A DNA stretch of 48,797 nucleotides from CAYQAJ01 sp964415245 (GTDB lineage Bacteria > Planctomycetota > Planctomycetia > Pirellulales > Pirellulaceae). Positions 6,871 to 18,089 of this stretch are shown in pieces. Each line of letters starts with the position of its first letter. Positions within the stretch are counted from its first letter, which is position 1. The position numbers and the translations under genes were made by a program. The stretch covers positions 1-48,797 of the forward strand of contig CAYQAJ010000005.1 in assembly GCA_964415245.1 (NCBI GenBank). Direction: 5' to 3'. The notes below the pieces were generated by a model, which was not told the DNA's origin, did not search any database, and worked only from the letters and a program-made list of their open reading frames with translations.

Positions 6871-9800
6871 ATGACTGGCGCGCCCAGGTTACCGTCCGGC
6901 TCACGCTCGCGGCTATTGCGGATACGAAGCTGGTTGCCGCTCGTCTGGATATCGACGTTCTCGCTATCGGTCTCCGCGGTAACTGCGTGGGCCGATACGG
7001 GGCCTGATTTCAATCGCGACGTGCGGCCGATACTGTCGCAGCATTGCTTCAAGTGTCACGGCCCCGACGACGCGGCCCGGCAGAGCGGGCTGCGGTTGGA
7101 TTTGCGCGAGCGGGCCGTAGCGGCGGCCGACTCGGGATTGGCGGCCATCGTGCCAGGCAATACCGACCAGAGCGAATTGGTTCGGCGGATCTCTTCCAAG
7201 GACGAGTCGGAAATGATGCCGCCGCCCGAAGCGAAGCGGCCGCTAACCGATGAGCAGCGGGACATTCTGCAACGCTGGGTAGCGGCGGGCGCCGACTACC
7301 GGCCGCACTGGGCGTTCGTACCGCCGCGGCAAGCGCCGTTGCCGGCGGTCGAGCTGCGCGATTGGGCGAGGAGTCCGATCGATACCTTCATCCTGGCGCG
7401 GCTCGATGCTGAAGGGTTGTCGCCCTCGCGACCGGCCGACCGGGCAACGTTGATCCGTCGCGTCTCGCTCGACCTAGTCGGTCTGCCACCGACGCCGGAA
7501 GAGGTCGACCAATTCGTCGCCGACGACTCGGAAGATGCCTACGAGCGGCTGGTCGATCGGCTGCTCGCGTCGCCGCACTACGGCGAACGCTGGGCGCGGC
7601 GGTGGCTCGACCTGGCCCGCTATGCCGACACCAACGGCTACGAGAAAGATCGGCCCCGCAGCATCTGGCCGTACCGCGACTGGGTGATCAACGCGCTAAA
7701 CGCCGGCATGGCGTTCGATCAGTTCACGGTCGAACAGCTCGCCGGCGATCTCCTGCCCGGCGCGACGCTCGAACAGCGGATCGCGACCGGCTTTCACCGC
7801 AACACGATGCTCAACGAAGAAGGGGGCATCGACCCGCTCGAGTTCCGCTTTCATGCCATGACCGACCGCGTGGCGACGACCGGCACCGTGTGGCTCGGAT
7901 TGACCATCGGATGCGCCCAGTGCCACTCGCACAAATTCGATCCGGTGTCGCATCGCGAGTACTATCAACTGATGGCGCTGCTGAACAACGCCGACGAACC
8001 GGAACTCGCGCTGCCGCAGCCGACGCTCGACGAACAGCACCGCCGCAACGTCGAACAGGCCCAGCGGTTGTTGGTCGAGCTGCCGGACGAGTTTCCGGTC
8101 GAAGCCGACGGTGAATCGACGCCCGACGAGCAGCGCCGCGCGGAACTCGACCGCCGCTGGTCCGAGTGGCTCGCGCAGCAGCGATCCGCCGCCGTGGAGT
8201 GGACGCCCGTGCGGCCGGTCGAGGCTACGTCGAATCTGCCATTGCTCACGGTCCAGCCGGATGACTCGGTATTCGCCTCGGGCGACTTCACCAAGCACGA
8301 CACGTACCAATTGCGGTTCGCGACCGAAGTGCGCGGCATCACCGCCCTGCGGCTCGAAGCACTGCCCGACCCGCGGTTGCCCGCCGACGGCCCCGGCATG
8401 ACGTACTACGAGGGCACCAAGGGCGATTTCTTCTTGGGCGAGTTTCAGCTCTCCGACGGCGAGCGACCGCTCAAAATCGCCCGCGCGTCGTCCAGCTATG
8501 CCAAGAACCGCTTCGGCAGCGACCCGGTGTCAGCCGAGCTGACGATCGACGGCGATCCGCAGACCGGCTGGTCGGTCGATGGGCGCACGGGCGAGCGGCA
8601 CACGGCAGTGTACGTTTTGGAGTCGCCGTCGTCAGGCGAGGGGGAGCTGCACCTGATAATGATGTTCGGCCGGCACTTCGCCAGTTCATTGGGGCGGTTC
8701 CGCATTTCAGTCACTACCGATCCGCGCGCCGGCCAGGCGCTCGATCTGCCGGAAGAAGCCGACCGGTGGCTGCTGTTGCCCGACGAGCAGTTACCCGAGG
8801 AGGCTCGCGAGCAATTGCGGCGCACTTTTCTCTTGAATATGCCCGAACTGGCAGAGCCAGCCAAGCACATCCGCGAGCTGCTCAAGCCACCCGCTCACCC
8901 GACCACCTTAGTGATGCAGGAGCGCCCGCCCGAAAACCCGCGTCCCACGTACCGGCATCATCGCGGCGAGTTTTTACAGCCGCGGGAACAGGTCGAACCG
9001 GGTGTGCCCGCTTTCTTACCCGTTTTGCCCTCAGATGAGGCGGCGAACCGGCTGAGCTTCGCCCGCTGGCTGGTTTCCGAGGAGAACCCGCTCACGGCCC
9101 GCGTGACGGCAAATCGCCAATGGGCCGCCTTCTTCGGCCGTGGGCTGGTAGCGACGGTCGGCGACTTCGGGTATCAGGGCGACCCGCCTTCGCATCCGGA
9201 GCTGCTCGACTGGCTGGCCGTGGAATTCATGCACCACGGCTGGTCACTGAAGTGGCTGCACCGGCAGATTGTGCTGAGTGCGACGTATCGGCAATCGTCG
9301 CGGGTGACCCAGACCCTTGCCGAACGCGATCCCGAGAACCGGTTGCTGGCGCGAGGGCCGCGTGTACGGTTGGAAGCCGAGCTGATTCGCGATTCCACGC
9401 TACTTTCCAGCGGCCTCTTGTCGCACAAAATCGGCGGCCCGAGTGTGTTTCCACCTCAGCCGGCGAACGTAACCACCGAGGGAACCTACGGAGCGTTGAG
9501 CTGGACGTCCAGCCCAGGCGAAGACCGTTACCGCCGCAGCCTGTACACGTTCAGCAAGCGGACGGCGCCGTTCGCCATGTACACGACTTTCGATGGGCCG
9601 ACGGGCGAGGAGTGCGTGGCCCGCCGTGACGTATCCAATACGCCGCTGCAAGCCTTGACGCTATTGAACGACGTGGTGTTTGTAGAAGCCGCACAAGCGC
9701 TGGGGGCCGAGTTTGCTCGCCGCAGCGAATCGGTCGAAGATCGCATCGCCTTCTTGTTTCGCCGGGTGCTGGTCCGTTCGGCCGAGCCGGAGGAGATCGA

Positions 9801-9966
9801 GGCGCTGGCCGCGTTTTACCAAGATCAGCGGGCGCGTTTCGAAACCGGCGAGCTGGATGCCAAAGCCGTGGCTGGCGGCGGCGATGGCGATGCGACCGAG
9901 CAGGCTGCTTGGACGGTTGTAGCTCGCATCCTTCTCAACCTGGATGAGGCGATCACAAAGAATTGA
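6871..9966 (+). CDS. Planctomycete cytochrome-like protein: PSCyt1 - DUF1549 - carbohydrate-binding-like module - DUF1553
   Basis: 1031 residues from the ATG at 6871; the frame is open to a TTG at 6748, but the signal peptide (SWLPLVWISTFSLSVSAVTA) fits the later start. Order of parts: PSCyt1 heme c domain at ~50-130 with CFKCH at 59-63; DUF1549 (PSCyt2) at ~165-380 with GERWARRWLDLARYADTNGY and a second CAQCHSHKFDP heme-type motif; a module at ~457-622 (DDSVFASGDF, then ALRLEALPDPRLPADGPG); and DUF1553 at ~720-1010 (NRQWAAFFGRGLVATVGDFG). Such proteins are very abundant paralogues in Planctomycetes and are always followed by a DUF1501 gene, as here (4 bp gap). A role in exported redox chemistry on complex polysaccharides has been suggested for the family, but the reaction is unknown. 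The middle module also occurs repeatedly in the giant protein at 22548-35360. Confidence 0.92.
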   Translation: MTGAPRLPSGSRSRLLRIRSWLPLVWISTFSLSVSAVTAWADTGPDFNRDVRPILSQHCFKCHGPDDAARQSGLRLDLRERAVAAADSGLAAIVPGNTDQSELVRRISSKDESEMMPPPEAKRPLTDEQRDILQRWVAAGADYRPHWAFVPPRQAPLPAVELRDWARSPIDTFILARLDAEGLSPSRPADRATLIRRVSLDLVGLPPTPEEVDQFVADDSEDAYERLVDRLLASPHYGERWARRWLDLARYADTNGYEKDRPRSIWPYRDWVINALNAGMAFDQFTVEQLAGDLLPGATLEQRIATGFHRNTMLNEEGGIDPLEFRFHAMTDRVATTGTVWLGLTIGCAQCHSHKFDPVSHREYYQLMALLNNADEPELALPQPTLDEQHRRNVEQAQRLLVELPDEFPVEADGESTPDEQRRAELDRRWSEWLAQQRSAAVEWTPVRPVEATSNLPLLTVQPDDSVFASGDFTKHDTYQLRFATEVRGITALRLEALPDPRLPADGPGMTYYEGTKGDFFLGEFQLSDGERPLKIARASSSYAKNRFGSDPVSAELTIDGDPQTGWSVDGRTGERHTAVYVLESPSSGEGELHLIMMFGRHFASSLGRFRISVTTDPRAGQALDLPEEADRWLLLPDEQLPEEAREQLRRTFLLNMPELAEPAKHIRELLKPPAHPTTLVMQERPPENPRPTYRHHRGEFLQPREQVEPGVPAFLPVLPSDEAANRLSFARWLVSEENPLTARVTANRQWAAFFGRGLVATVGDFGYQGDPPSHPELLDWLAVEFMHHGWSLKWLHRQIVLSATYRQSSRVTQTLAERDPENRLLARGPRVRLEAELIRDSTLLSSGLLSHKIGGPSVFPPQPANVTTEGTYGALSWTSSPGEDRYRRSLYTFSKRTAPFAMYTTFDGPTGEECVARRDVSNTPLQALTLLNDVVFVEAAQALGAEFARRSESVEDRIAFLFRRVLVRSAEPEEIEALAAFYQDQRARFETGELDAKAVAGGGDGDATEQAAWTVVARILLNLDEAITKN

Positions 9967-9970
9967 ATCC

Positions 9971-11404
9971 ATGATCAACATCTGCCGCGAAGTCACACGC
10001 CGCCATTTCTTCCGCGATTGCGGAGTCGGACTGGGCAAGCTGGCATTGGCCGGACTGCTGACCGATGCCTTCGGATCGAGCGCTGCTGCAAAGAGCTCGA
10101 CCGACAGTCCGCTGGCCCCGAAGCAGCCCCACTTCCCGGGGCGGGCCAAGCGGGTGATCCATCTGTTCATGGCCGGCGCACCCAGCCAGTTGGAAATGTT
10201 CGACAATAAACCCGAGCTCAAGCGGCTGGCGGGCAAGCCGCTGCCGCCGTCGGTAATCGGCGGGCAGCGATACGCCTTTATTCGCGCGGACGCCGCGGTG
10301 CTGGGGCCGCAATACGAATTCGCCCGGCATGGGCAATCGGAGGGCGAGCTCTCCGAGATGCTGCCGCACTTGGCCCAGGTGATCGACGATGTGTGTATTC
10401 TCCGCTCGGTCCACACCGATCAATTCAATCACGCGCCGGCGCAGATTTTCTTCAACACCGGCTTTGCCCAACCGGGTCGGCCCAGCCTGGGATCGTGGGT
10501 GCTGTACGGGCTGGGCGCTGAGGCGCAGGATTTGCCGGCGTTTGTCGTCATGTCGACCGGCTCCGGCATCAGCGGCGGGGCGGCACTGTGGTCCAGCGGT
10601 TTTCTGCCGACGCTGTACACTGGCGTGCGATTCCGCAACCAGGGCGATCCGATTCTGAACGTGACCAGCCCCTCAGGTTTCGACGCTCGCCTCGAGCGGG
10701 ATTCGCTGGACCTGATCGGCCGCTTGAACCAGCGGCAGCTCGCCGTCGAAGGCGACCCGGAAATCGCTACGCGGATCGCCTCCTACGAAATGGCGTTCCG
10801 GCTGCAAACTTCGGCGCCCGAATTGATGGACCTAAGCGGCGAGACGCAGGAAACGCTCGACTTGTACGGTTGCCAGCCGGACAAGCCCACGTTCGCTCGC
10901 GCGTGCTTGCTGGCGCGGCGGATGCTCGAGCGCGGCGTACGATTCATCAACATCTACCACGAGGGGTGGGACGCGCACAGCGACGTGGCGGGCAATGTGA
11001 AACGCAATTGCGCCGCGACCGATCAAGCTAGTGCGGCATTGGTCGCCGATTTGAAGCAGCGGGGGATGTTGGACGACACACTGGTGATTTGGGGCGGCGA
11101 GTTCGGCCGCACGCCCATGGTCGAGACCAACCCGGCTTTGGGCCGCTCGCTGGGCCGCGACCATCACCCGCAGGCTTTCTCGATGTGGCTGGCCGGCGGC
11201 GGCATCCGGCCGGGAATGACCTACGGCGCCACCGACGAGCTGGGATTCCACGTCGCCGAGCAGCCGGTGCACGTCCACGACGTTCAGGCCACGATTTTGG
11301 ACTGCCTGGGTTTCGACCACGAGCGCCTTACGTACCGCCACGCCGGCCGCGACTTCCGCCTGACCGACGTCCACGGCCACGTGGTCCGCGACATCCTGGC
11401 GTAG
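9971..11404 (+). CDS. DUF1501 domain protein, Tat-exported
   Basis: 477 residues from the ATG at 9971, 4 bases after the preceding stop; an in-frame ATG at 9944 would overlap the upstream gene. The N terminus MINICREVTRRHFFRDCGVG is a twin-arginine signal followed by a hydrophobic stretch. The body has the DUF1501 (alkaline-phosphatase/sulfatase-superfamily-like) signatures: AKRVIHLFMAGAPSQLEMFD, YEFARHGQSEGELSEMLPHL, LVIWGGEFGRTPMVE and GRDHHPQAFSMWLAGGGIRP. The conserved His/Asp/Glu positions in these motifs suggest a metal site. The gene forms the standard two-gene operon with the DUF1549/DUF1553 gene, and the two products presumably act together outside the cytoplasmic membrane. The substrate is unknown. 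Confidence 0.93.
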   Translation: MINICREVTRRHFFRDCGVGLGKLALAGLLTDAFGSSAAAKSSTDSPLAPKQPHFPGRAKRVIHLFMAGAPSQLEMFDNKPELKRLAGKPLPPSVIGGQRYAFIRADAAVLGPQYEFARHGQSEGELSEMLPHLAQVIDDVCILRSVHTDQFNHAPAQIFFNTGFAQPGRPSLGSWVLYGLGAEAQDLPAFVVMSTGSGISGGAALWSSGFLPTLYTGVRFRNQGDPILNVTSPSGFDARLERDSLDLIGRLNQRQLAVEGDPEIATRIASYEMAFRLQTSAPELMDLSGETQETLDLYGCQPDKPTFARACLLARRMLERGVRFINIYHEGWDAHSDVAGNVKRNCAATDQASAALVADLKQRGMLDDTLVIWGGEFGRTPMVETNPALGRSLGRDHHPQAFSMWLAGGGIRPGMTYGATDELGFHVAEQPVHVHDVQATILDCLGFDHERLTYRHAGRDFRLTDVHGHVVRDILA

Positions 11405-11617
11405 CTCCCTCACGATCGCGAGCAACTCGGCTTGCGGCTGCCAATCTTGGATGAGGCGGTGCAGCACCGTCGATCCATCACACCCGCCTGCGCGTCACCA
11501 CGTCGTGTCGGGCGGCCCAGGAGGCGATGCTCCGCTTCTGGATTACGGTGGCCATCAGGTCGCCGCCTGATGCGCATTTCACGCCCGAGTCCATCCTCAC
11601 TTGTCCGAAAACACCTT
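11405..11617. other. Convergent intergenic region between DUF1501 and HzsA-related genes
   Basis: 213 bases between two gene 3' ends. I see no gene and no strong T-run terminator. A short minus-strand frame ending in ASWAARHDVVTRRRV is open here but has no start or recognisable family. Confidence 0.4.
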
Positions 11618-14600
11618 TTAGTGCAGAGCGGGAATGGAAATCAAGCGATCGATGCGAGTAACATTGCCCTGGCGATCCTGGATCGACACGTGTAGCGTGC
11701 CCGACTCGAGCGAGCGAATCGGCTCGCCAAGCGTCAACTCCCAGACGCCGCGCGTGGTTTCGCGAAATCGCGAAGCCAGGTTCTCGCCCGCCGCGACGCC
11801 GTCGATCTTGAAATCTGCAGTGACGGTGAAGCTGGCCAGGTCGAGGCCCGAGCCGTAGTCGTACATACCGACCAGGAGTCGCGATAGCGGCTCGTTCACG
11901 CCAGGCTGCGGATAGGTGACACAGAGCGTGGGCCGGTTGTCGTCGCACATCCAGCCGTATCCCATGCGGTCGGGCTGCGACGGGTCGTAGTCCATGTCGA
12001 TCGGACAACCCAGGTCGATCCAGCGGACGATCGTGAGGCGATCTTCGTCCGTGAGCGGCTCGACCTTAATCTTCGTGCCGCCGGGACCTTCGTACGTGCC
12101 GGCCACGGCGGTGGGGGGAGGCATGATGCTGCCGGTGAAGTCCAGATCAGCCAGGTTGCGATTTTGCGGAGTGTTGGCGATAGGCTCGCCCTTCCACACG
12201 AGCGTGCTCGGGTCGCCGGGCACCGTTTCGGTGGGAAAGTCGTCGTTGGTCCAGCCGTCGAGACGCTCGCCAAAAATCTTCCACACCAGCAAGCTGCGCC
12301 GCGACTGGAACATGCGAATGTAGCGCGAGGCGTTGCTGTACCGCCAGCCGTAACCGCTCACGGGTTTGTAACCAAACCGCGCTTCGCGATCGGCGGCCAG
12401 ACGATAATACGTGCCCGAGGGGAGCGTGAGCTGGTTCACGATTGCCACGACGGGATCGTCGTCGTCGAGAACCAGTTTGCTGGCCGGCTTGTCGGACTTG
12501 CCAGTATGGCAGGCGACACAGCTTCGATCGAGAATCGGCTTGATGTCGCGATAGAACTCGATGTTCTTCACGCCGCCCTCGAACTGCACTCCCGTCGTGT
12601 CGCCGCGGTCCCACTGTTTGCCCGACTCATCGCGCTCCTTCGCCGTGAGTAGCGGTGTCCGCTCGGTCAGGTCCCATATCTGATAGTCGGACCGGGCGGC
12701 GGCGGTTCGCTCGAACGGCGTCGGCTGCTGGCTGTGTGCGTGACAGCCGCCGCAGTCGTTGCGAATCTCGCCCGGTCGAAGCTGGTGCCACGTCTGGCTC
12801 ATGTTCAGCACCATGCCGTTCTTGTCGAGCGTCTGAAACGTCCAGGCCACGTCGGCGGGAATCTTGGCGAGAAAGCTCGTATCGGGATTACCGTCGGGAT
12901 CGATGGGTTGATCGCGCGATTGGTTGCTCGCCTCGTCGCGCGTCTCGCCGCTCTTCGCGCCGCCATCACCGCCGTCGACTCGGCCGGACGCAGCCATACC
13001 GAACTTCCGCACCGGGATTTCCCCCAAAATGCGCAGCCGCTCGGTGGCATGGTTATAAAAACTGCCTTGCGGCGCCGTCATCACGCGGTCGGTAGTGGGC
13101 TCCATCACCAAAATGCGAATGGCGTGAATATCATCGTTCGTGTACTTACCCGCGTCGGCCCCCTGATGCGTCCAGTTGTACGACGCCCCGTTCTCGGCGC
13201 TGTTGAACGGATCGAGCCCCTCGTACGGGTCGTCGCCGCCGTGGTAACTGGCCGTTACGCTCCCCTCGGGCACCTTGCCAAACGGAAAGCTCTCCCGCTT
13301 GTACAGGCTCGACGTGCCGACCAGCCCGAGCGGCGTTCCCTCGGGCAGGTGCGGCGATAGTTTTCCGTCGTTCGCCAATCGCGGCAAACGCTCGGGCTCA
13401 TCGACGCCGTAGATGCGCCGATAGGGCACCACGGCCCGCGGCCACTGTTCGTTGTATTTCGGGTCGTTCTTGATGAGCAGCATCTGCGCCGGCTCCGCGA
13501 CCGGCTCGCCCGATTTGATCAAATAGATGCCGCCGTCGACCACTGGCAGCTTGAGCGAATTCTGCGAGTTGATCGGTCCCGGCGAGTAGCACGTCAGCAA
13601 ATGATTGCCCGGCGCGCCCGAGGGATGCGTGAACTTGCCCACGCGCGGCGACTTGGGGTTATTGAGATCCGACAGACCCGATTCCCCCTCGCCCCCGTGC
13701 GTAAATGGTGTCAGCGACTCTACGCCATAGGGCGTGAACGGGTAGCGAAGGTACGCTCCCACGCCGTTGTAGTGCCGCCCCATCCGTTGCGGCGCGTTGC
13801 GCTCGTCGCGCGGATCGGCCGGCCCGAATGCCGCGTAGCCTTTCGCCGGCCCGGGCGGGAATTTTAGGTAACCGCCGAAGCCGTTGTTGTTGTTGATGTA
13901 GTACGACTCGAGCACGATGCTCCGATCAGAACGCTGTGTCTGAAAATGAAACGAGTTGTTGGCTCCGATGCCCGAGACCTCGAACGCGCTGAACAGCGGC
14001 TCCCAATGCGTTCCGTCGGGACGGATCGCCCACAGACCCCACGAATCGGAGCTGCGCAGCCCCTGGTTCTCGAACGAGCTGAACATGACCCGCCCGTCGA
14101 CGAGCACCACGGGGTGCAGCGCCTGGCTGATGTTCAGGTAGCCAATCTGCTCCAGGTTGCCGCCGTCTTCGTCCATCACGAAGAGCTGCAACGTCGGTCG
14201 CGCGTACTTCGGCGGCCGGAAGCCGTTGCGATTGCTGACGAATGCCAACTTGCCGCCGGGCAAAGGGCAGGGGCCCAAGTTGAGCACGCCGTACGCGATA
14301 TGATCGCGCCCCCTGTCGCTGCCGCCGAACTTCTCGTTCCAGTCGGCCGCTCCCAAGTTGGGCGTGAACCGCTGGTCCGTCAGTTGGACTACCTCGCGCG
14401 TCTGGACGTGAATCTTGTAGATGTCCGACCCGTGCACGGGCAAACCGCCCCACGGCGCGAAGTCCTTGTTCAGATTGTGAAACCTGGCGTAGTAAATCCA
14501 TTGGCCGTCGAACGAGACCGCGGGATCGGTCACCGATCCGTCGCCCCCCTCGACCAGCACTTCCTCGCTGCCATCGGGCTTAAGCAGCACCAGATCGGCC

Positions 14601-14854
14601 CCCGGGTCCATCCGCGTGGGATCGCCGACTTCCGCCCAGTGCGAATTCTTCTCGTCGCCAAAACGCGGCGCCCGGACGTACACGATCGGGTAGTCGATCG
14701 TGACCGACGGGTCGGTGCGAACGTCCGGCACGTCGACATTGATGGGGGCGAGAAACGGTCGGTCATCCGGCGACTGTGCCTTTAGCAGCGCCGGCGACGA
14801 CGCCAGTAGTGCCACCCAAACCGCCACCGCCATTGCCAAGATTCGATACGGCAT
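11618..14854 (-). CDS. HzsA-related (hydrazine synthase alpha subunit-like) exported beta-propeller / c-type cytochrome protein
   Basis: 1078 residues from the ATG at 14854. That start is preferred over the upstream in-frame 15031 because it has AGAGGACG upstream and begins with a clean signal peptide (MPYRILAMAVAVWVALLASS..ALLKAQ). The first half is a TolB-like propeller with blades such as AVSFDGQWIYYARFHNL and GGKLAFVSNRNGFRPPKY, the fold of the HzsA middle region. Two CxxCH heme motifs follow: CGGCH near 700 and CVACH near 777. A C-terminal Ig-like segment closes the protein. HzsA-related proteins are common in non-anammox Planctomycetes, so this is not evidence for hydrazine metabolism. 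The protein should be periplasmic with covalently bound heme; its reaction is unknown. It is transcribed convergently to the DUF1501 gene and divergently from the Gfo/Idh gene. Confidence 0.8.
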   Translation of the reverse strand: MPYRILAMAVAVWVALLASSPALLKAQSPDDRPFLAPINVDVPDVRTDPSVTIDYPIVYVRAPRFGDEKNSHWAEVGDPTRMDPGADLVLLKPDGSEEVLVEGGDGSVTDPAVSFDGQWIYYARFHNLNKDFAPWGGLPVHGSDIYKIHVQTREVVQLTDQRFTPNLGAADWNEKFGGSDRGRDHIAYGVLNLGPCPLPGGKLAFVSNRNGFRPPKYARPTLQLFVMDEDGGNLEQIGYLNISQALHPVVLVDGRVMFSSFENQGLRSSDSWGLWAIRPDGTHWEPLFSAFEVSGIGANNSFHFQTQRSDRSIVLESYYINNNNGFGGYLKFPPGPAKGYAAFGPADPRDERNAPQRMGRHYNGVGAYLRYPFTPYGVESLTPFTHGGEGESGLSDLNNPKSPRVGKFTHPSGAPGNHLLTCYSPGPINSQNSLKLPVVDGGIYLIKSGEPVAEPAQMLLIKNDPKYNEQWPRAVVPYRRIYGVDEPERLPRLANDGKLSPHLPEGTPLGLVGTSSLYKRESFPFGKVPEGSVTASYHGGDDPYEGLDPFNSAENGASYNWTHQGADAGKYTNDDIHAIRILVMEPTTDRVMTAPQGSFYNHATERLRILGEIPVRKFGMAASGRVDGGDGGAKSGETRDEASNQSRDQPIDPDGNPDTSFLAKIPADVAWTFQTLDKNGMVLNMSQTWHQLRPGEIRNDCGGCHAHSQQPTPFERTAAARSDYQIWDLTERTPLLTAKERDESGKQWDRGDTTGVQFEGGVKNIEFYRDIKPILDRSCVACHTGKSDKPASKLVLDDDDPVVAIVNQLTLPSGTYYRLAADREARFGYKPVSGYGWRYSNASRYIRMFQSRRSLLVWKIFGERLDGWTNDDFPTETVPGDPSTLVWKGEPIANTPQNRNLADLDFTGSIMPPPTAVAGTYEGPGGTKIKVEPLTDEDRLTIVRWIDLGCPIDMDYDPSQPDRMGYGWMCDDNRPTLCVTYPQPGVNEPLSRLLVGMYDYGSGLDLASFTVTADFKIDGVAAGENLASRFRETTRGVWELTLGEPIRSLESGTLHVSIQDRQGNVTRIDRLISIPALH

Positions 14855-15357
14855 GCGATCGTCCTCTGTGCCAAGTTCGACCCTTCGGTCGGCCTGCGAG
14901 TTGCCCGGCACAACACCGGCACAACATGTGAACACAATACTGGATTCTCGACAAATTGCACGCGGGCTGCAACTGAATTCGCGCCGGCAAACTGGCCGTC
15001 CGATGTAGGGCGTCGACGTCACGTTACCCAACGAGGCGCAAGCTGACTTGCCGGCGCGGTTGCCCGGAGTCGAGTGCAGTCAACTCCCAGCAATTTGTTA
15101 TCTGGGGGGTCGCTGTTGGCTCGACTCCAGGCGCCCTTCACATGTTCGTCAAACTTCCACCACTTCGATGCTAACTGGAATGTTGATGTAATCGGCTGAG
15201 GATTTCGGTATCTTGGAACGTGTATCTTGGAATGTCCCGCGGCGAATGAGGTCGCCCTGCCGTCGAGAGGCTCAGGTAGCCTCGCGGGCTGTCTCCGAAC
15301 CGCCAGAAGTCTGACGAGAACCACGTTCGCTCTTCTTCATTACAAGGATTTTGACAA
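14855..15357. promoter_or_regulatory. Divergent intergenic region of 503 bp, promoters expected
   Basis: It lies between two gene 5' ends, so promoters for both directions should be here. AAGGATTTTGAC just upstream of 15358 gives a modest ribosome binding site for the oxidoreductase gene. The minus-strand frame of the HzsA-related gene remains open to 15031, but that extension has no signal-like N terminus. I cannot identify -35/-10 boxes or operators with confidence. Confidence 0.45.
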
Positions 15358-16728
<1,371 letters not shown>

Positions 16729-16967
16729 CGGCGATGAGTCCAGTGTTTTTCTCAGAACCGTCCCCAGTATCGGCGGGCAGCTTCGTTGCATCGAGCAACA
16801 GTACGAAGAGCTGCCATGAATCCAGGTGCTTCCGGGATGGACGATCACTACCTCGCGCACATTGGGTTAACAGGAAATCTCACGCCGGCACGGTGAACGC
16901 TTGCTCATCGACTTTGGGGAAGGAACTGCCTCCCACGTCGTTGCCGGCGCCAAGCTCCGGTTGAACA

Positions 16968-18089
16968 TCAGGATGCGGCACCATCCGCTATCGCTTGCAG
17001 TATCCCCTTGATGTATCCATAGGAAAACGCAAACGCCTGTCGCGACTCCGGGTCGTCGGCATGTTGGGGCACGTGGTCGGGCATGACCATGTAGCTATAG
17101 CCCACTTCCTGGAGCGTACGCGCCACGCCCAGCATGTTCATGTCACCGTTGTCGAGATACACCTCCTGGAACTCGTTGCGCCCGCCCACGATGTTGCGAA
17201 AGTGGATGTTGAAGATCTTTTTCCGCTCGCCAAAGTAGCGGACCACGTCGTGAATCTCGCGAGCCGGGTCGTCGAGCATCTCGGCCGTCGTGCCCAGGCA
17301 CAGGTTGAGACCGTGATAGGGGCTTTCCTGAATCGACACGAATTTCTTTAGCCCCTCCACGGATCCCAACACGCGCGCGATTCCCTGGAACCCTTCCGGC
17401 GGCACGCCCGGATCGTGCGGATGGCAAGCCGCGCGAATCTTGTACTCGTTACAGACCGGGATCACGCGATCCAGAAAATACGTAATCCGCTCCCAGGCTA
17501 TCTCCTCGGTGACGCGGCCGGCTCGCGTCAGGGGTGGATCGGCTTTGGCTTGCGACAGTTTCCACGTGCGGTATCGAGAGCCGCCCCGTCCCGGCGTCGA
17601 CTCCGTGCGGAGCACGCCCAGCAGGCTCATGTTGTACTTCCACGCTGGGATGCCGGCCTTGGCGCAGTGGGCCGTCATAATATTGATGTGTTCGATATCG
17701 CGGTCCCGCTCCGGACTCTTTCCCAGCATGATCGCACCGCGCTTCTCTCGGTCGATGTGCGACGACTTCAGAAACGGCAAGGCGACCATGTCCAGCGTGA
17801 TGCCTTCCTTCTCGCACAGATCGCGCGTTCGTTCGAGATCCTCGACCGTCCAATAGCCTCGGTTGCCCGGGTCCGGCGGGTAGCCGCAGATGTGGTCGAC
17901 GCCATGGCGTTGGAAATACTGCAGCATCCGCGAGGTCGTGGGGCCGCGCTGTGTCCCGACGTACATCTTGACGGGGGCGCGCTTGGCCCCGTCATCAGCC
18001 CGAGCGCTGCGAGTTAGCGTTGTCATCGGGCCGAGTCCCGCCAGTGCGGTCGCGCCGCCGGCCCAAGAGAGGAATTGGCGACGTTGCAC
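16968..18089 (-). CDS. uxuA: Mannonate dehydratase-like (UxuA family) protein with Tat-type signal
   Basis: 373 residues from a GTG at 18089. I chose this start because ATAGGAG lies 8 bases before it, inside the longer frame that begins at the ATG at 18110. The N terminus VQRRQFLSWAGGATALAGLG is a Tat-like signal, unusual because classical UxuA is cytoplasmic. The TIM-barrel core has the UxuA signatures IRAACHPHDPG, LCLGTTAEM, IFNIHFRNI, YLDNGDMNM and MVMPDHVPQ, which provide the Cys/His/Asp metal ligands. UxuA dehydrates D-mannonate to 2-keto-3-deoxygluconate in hexuronate breakdown. The exported form may act on a different substrate, so the symbol denotes family only. The gene stands alone on this strand and converges on the Gfo/Idh gene. 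Confidence 0.8.
   Translation of the reverse strand: MQRRQFLSWAGGATALAGLGPMTTLTRSARADDGAKRAPVKMYVGTQRGPTTSRMLQYFQRHGVDHICGYPPDPGNRGYWTVEDLERTRDLCEKEGITLDMVALPFLKSSHIDREKRGAIMLGKSPERDRDIEHINIMTAHCAKAGIPAWKYNMSLLGVLRTESTPGRGGSRYRTWKLSQAKADPPLTRAGRVTEEIAWERITYFLDRVIPVCNEYKIRAACHPHDPGVPPEGFQGIARVLGSVEGLKKFVSIQESPYHGLNLCLGTTAEMLDDPAREIHDVVRYFGERKKIFNIHFRNIVGGRNEFQEVYLDNGDMNMLGVARTLQEVGYSYMVMPDHVPQHADDPESRQAFAFSYGYIKGILQAIADGAAS

Noticed and set aside
11618..14854. HzsA similarity as a sign of anammox metabolism
   Set aside because: HzsA-related paralogues are widespread in non-anammox Planctomycetes; no hzsB/C or hydrazine dehydrogenase genes are nearby.
16854..16873. A 19 bp match (one mismatch) in inverted orientation with 35497-35515, both containing CATTGGGTTAAC
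   Set aside because: Too short to call a repeat element; no flanking structure seen. Worth including only if genome-wide searches show many copies.
16884..16905. GGCACGGTGAACGCTTGCT resembling a sigma-54 promoter
   Set aside because: Spacing between the GG and TTGC elements is wrong for sigma-54, and no gene start lies downstream.
16885..16968. Minus-strand frame after the UxuA-like stop (PELGAGNDVGGSSFPKVDEQ) suggesting the C terminus might continue in another frame
   Set aside because: The annotated C terminus is already complete for the family; no evidence of a frameshift.
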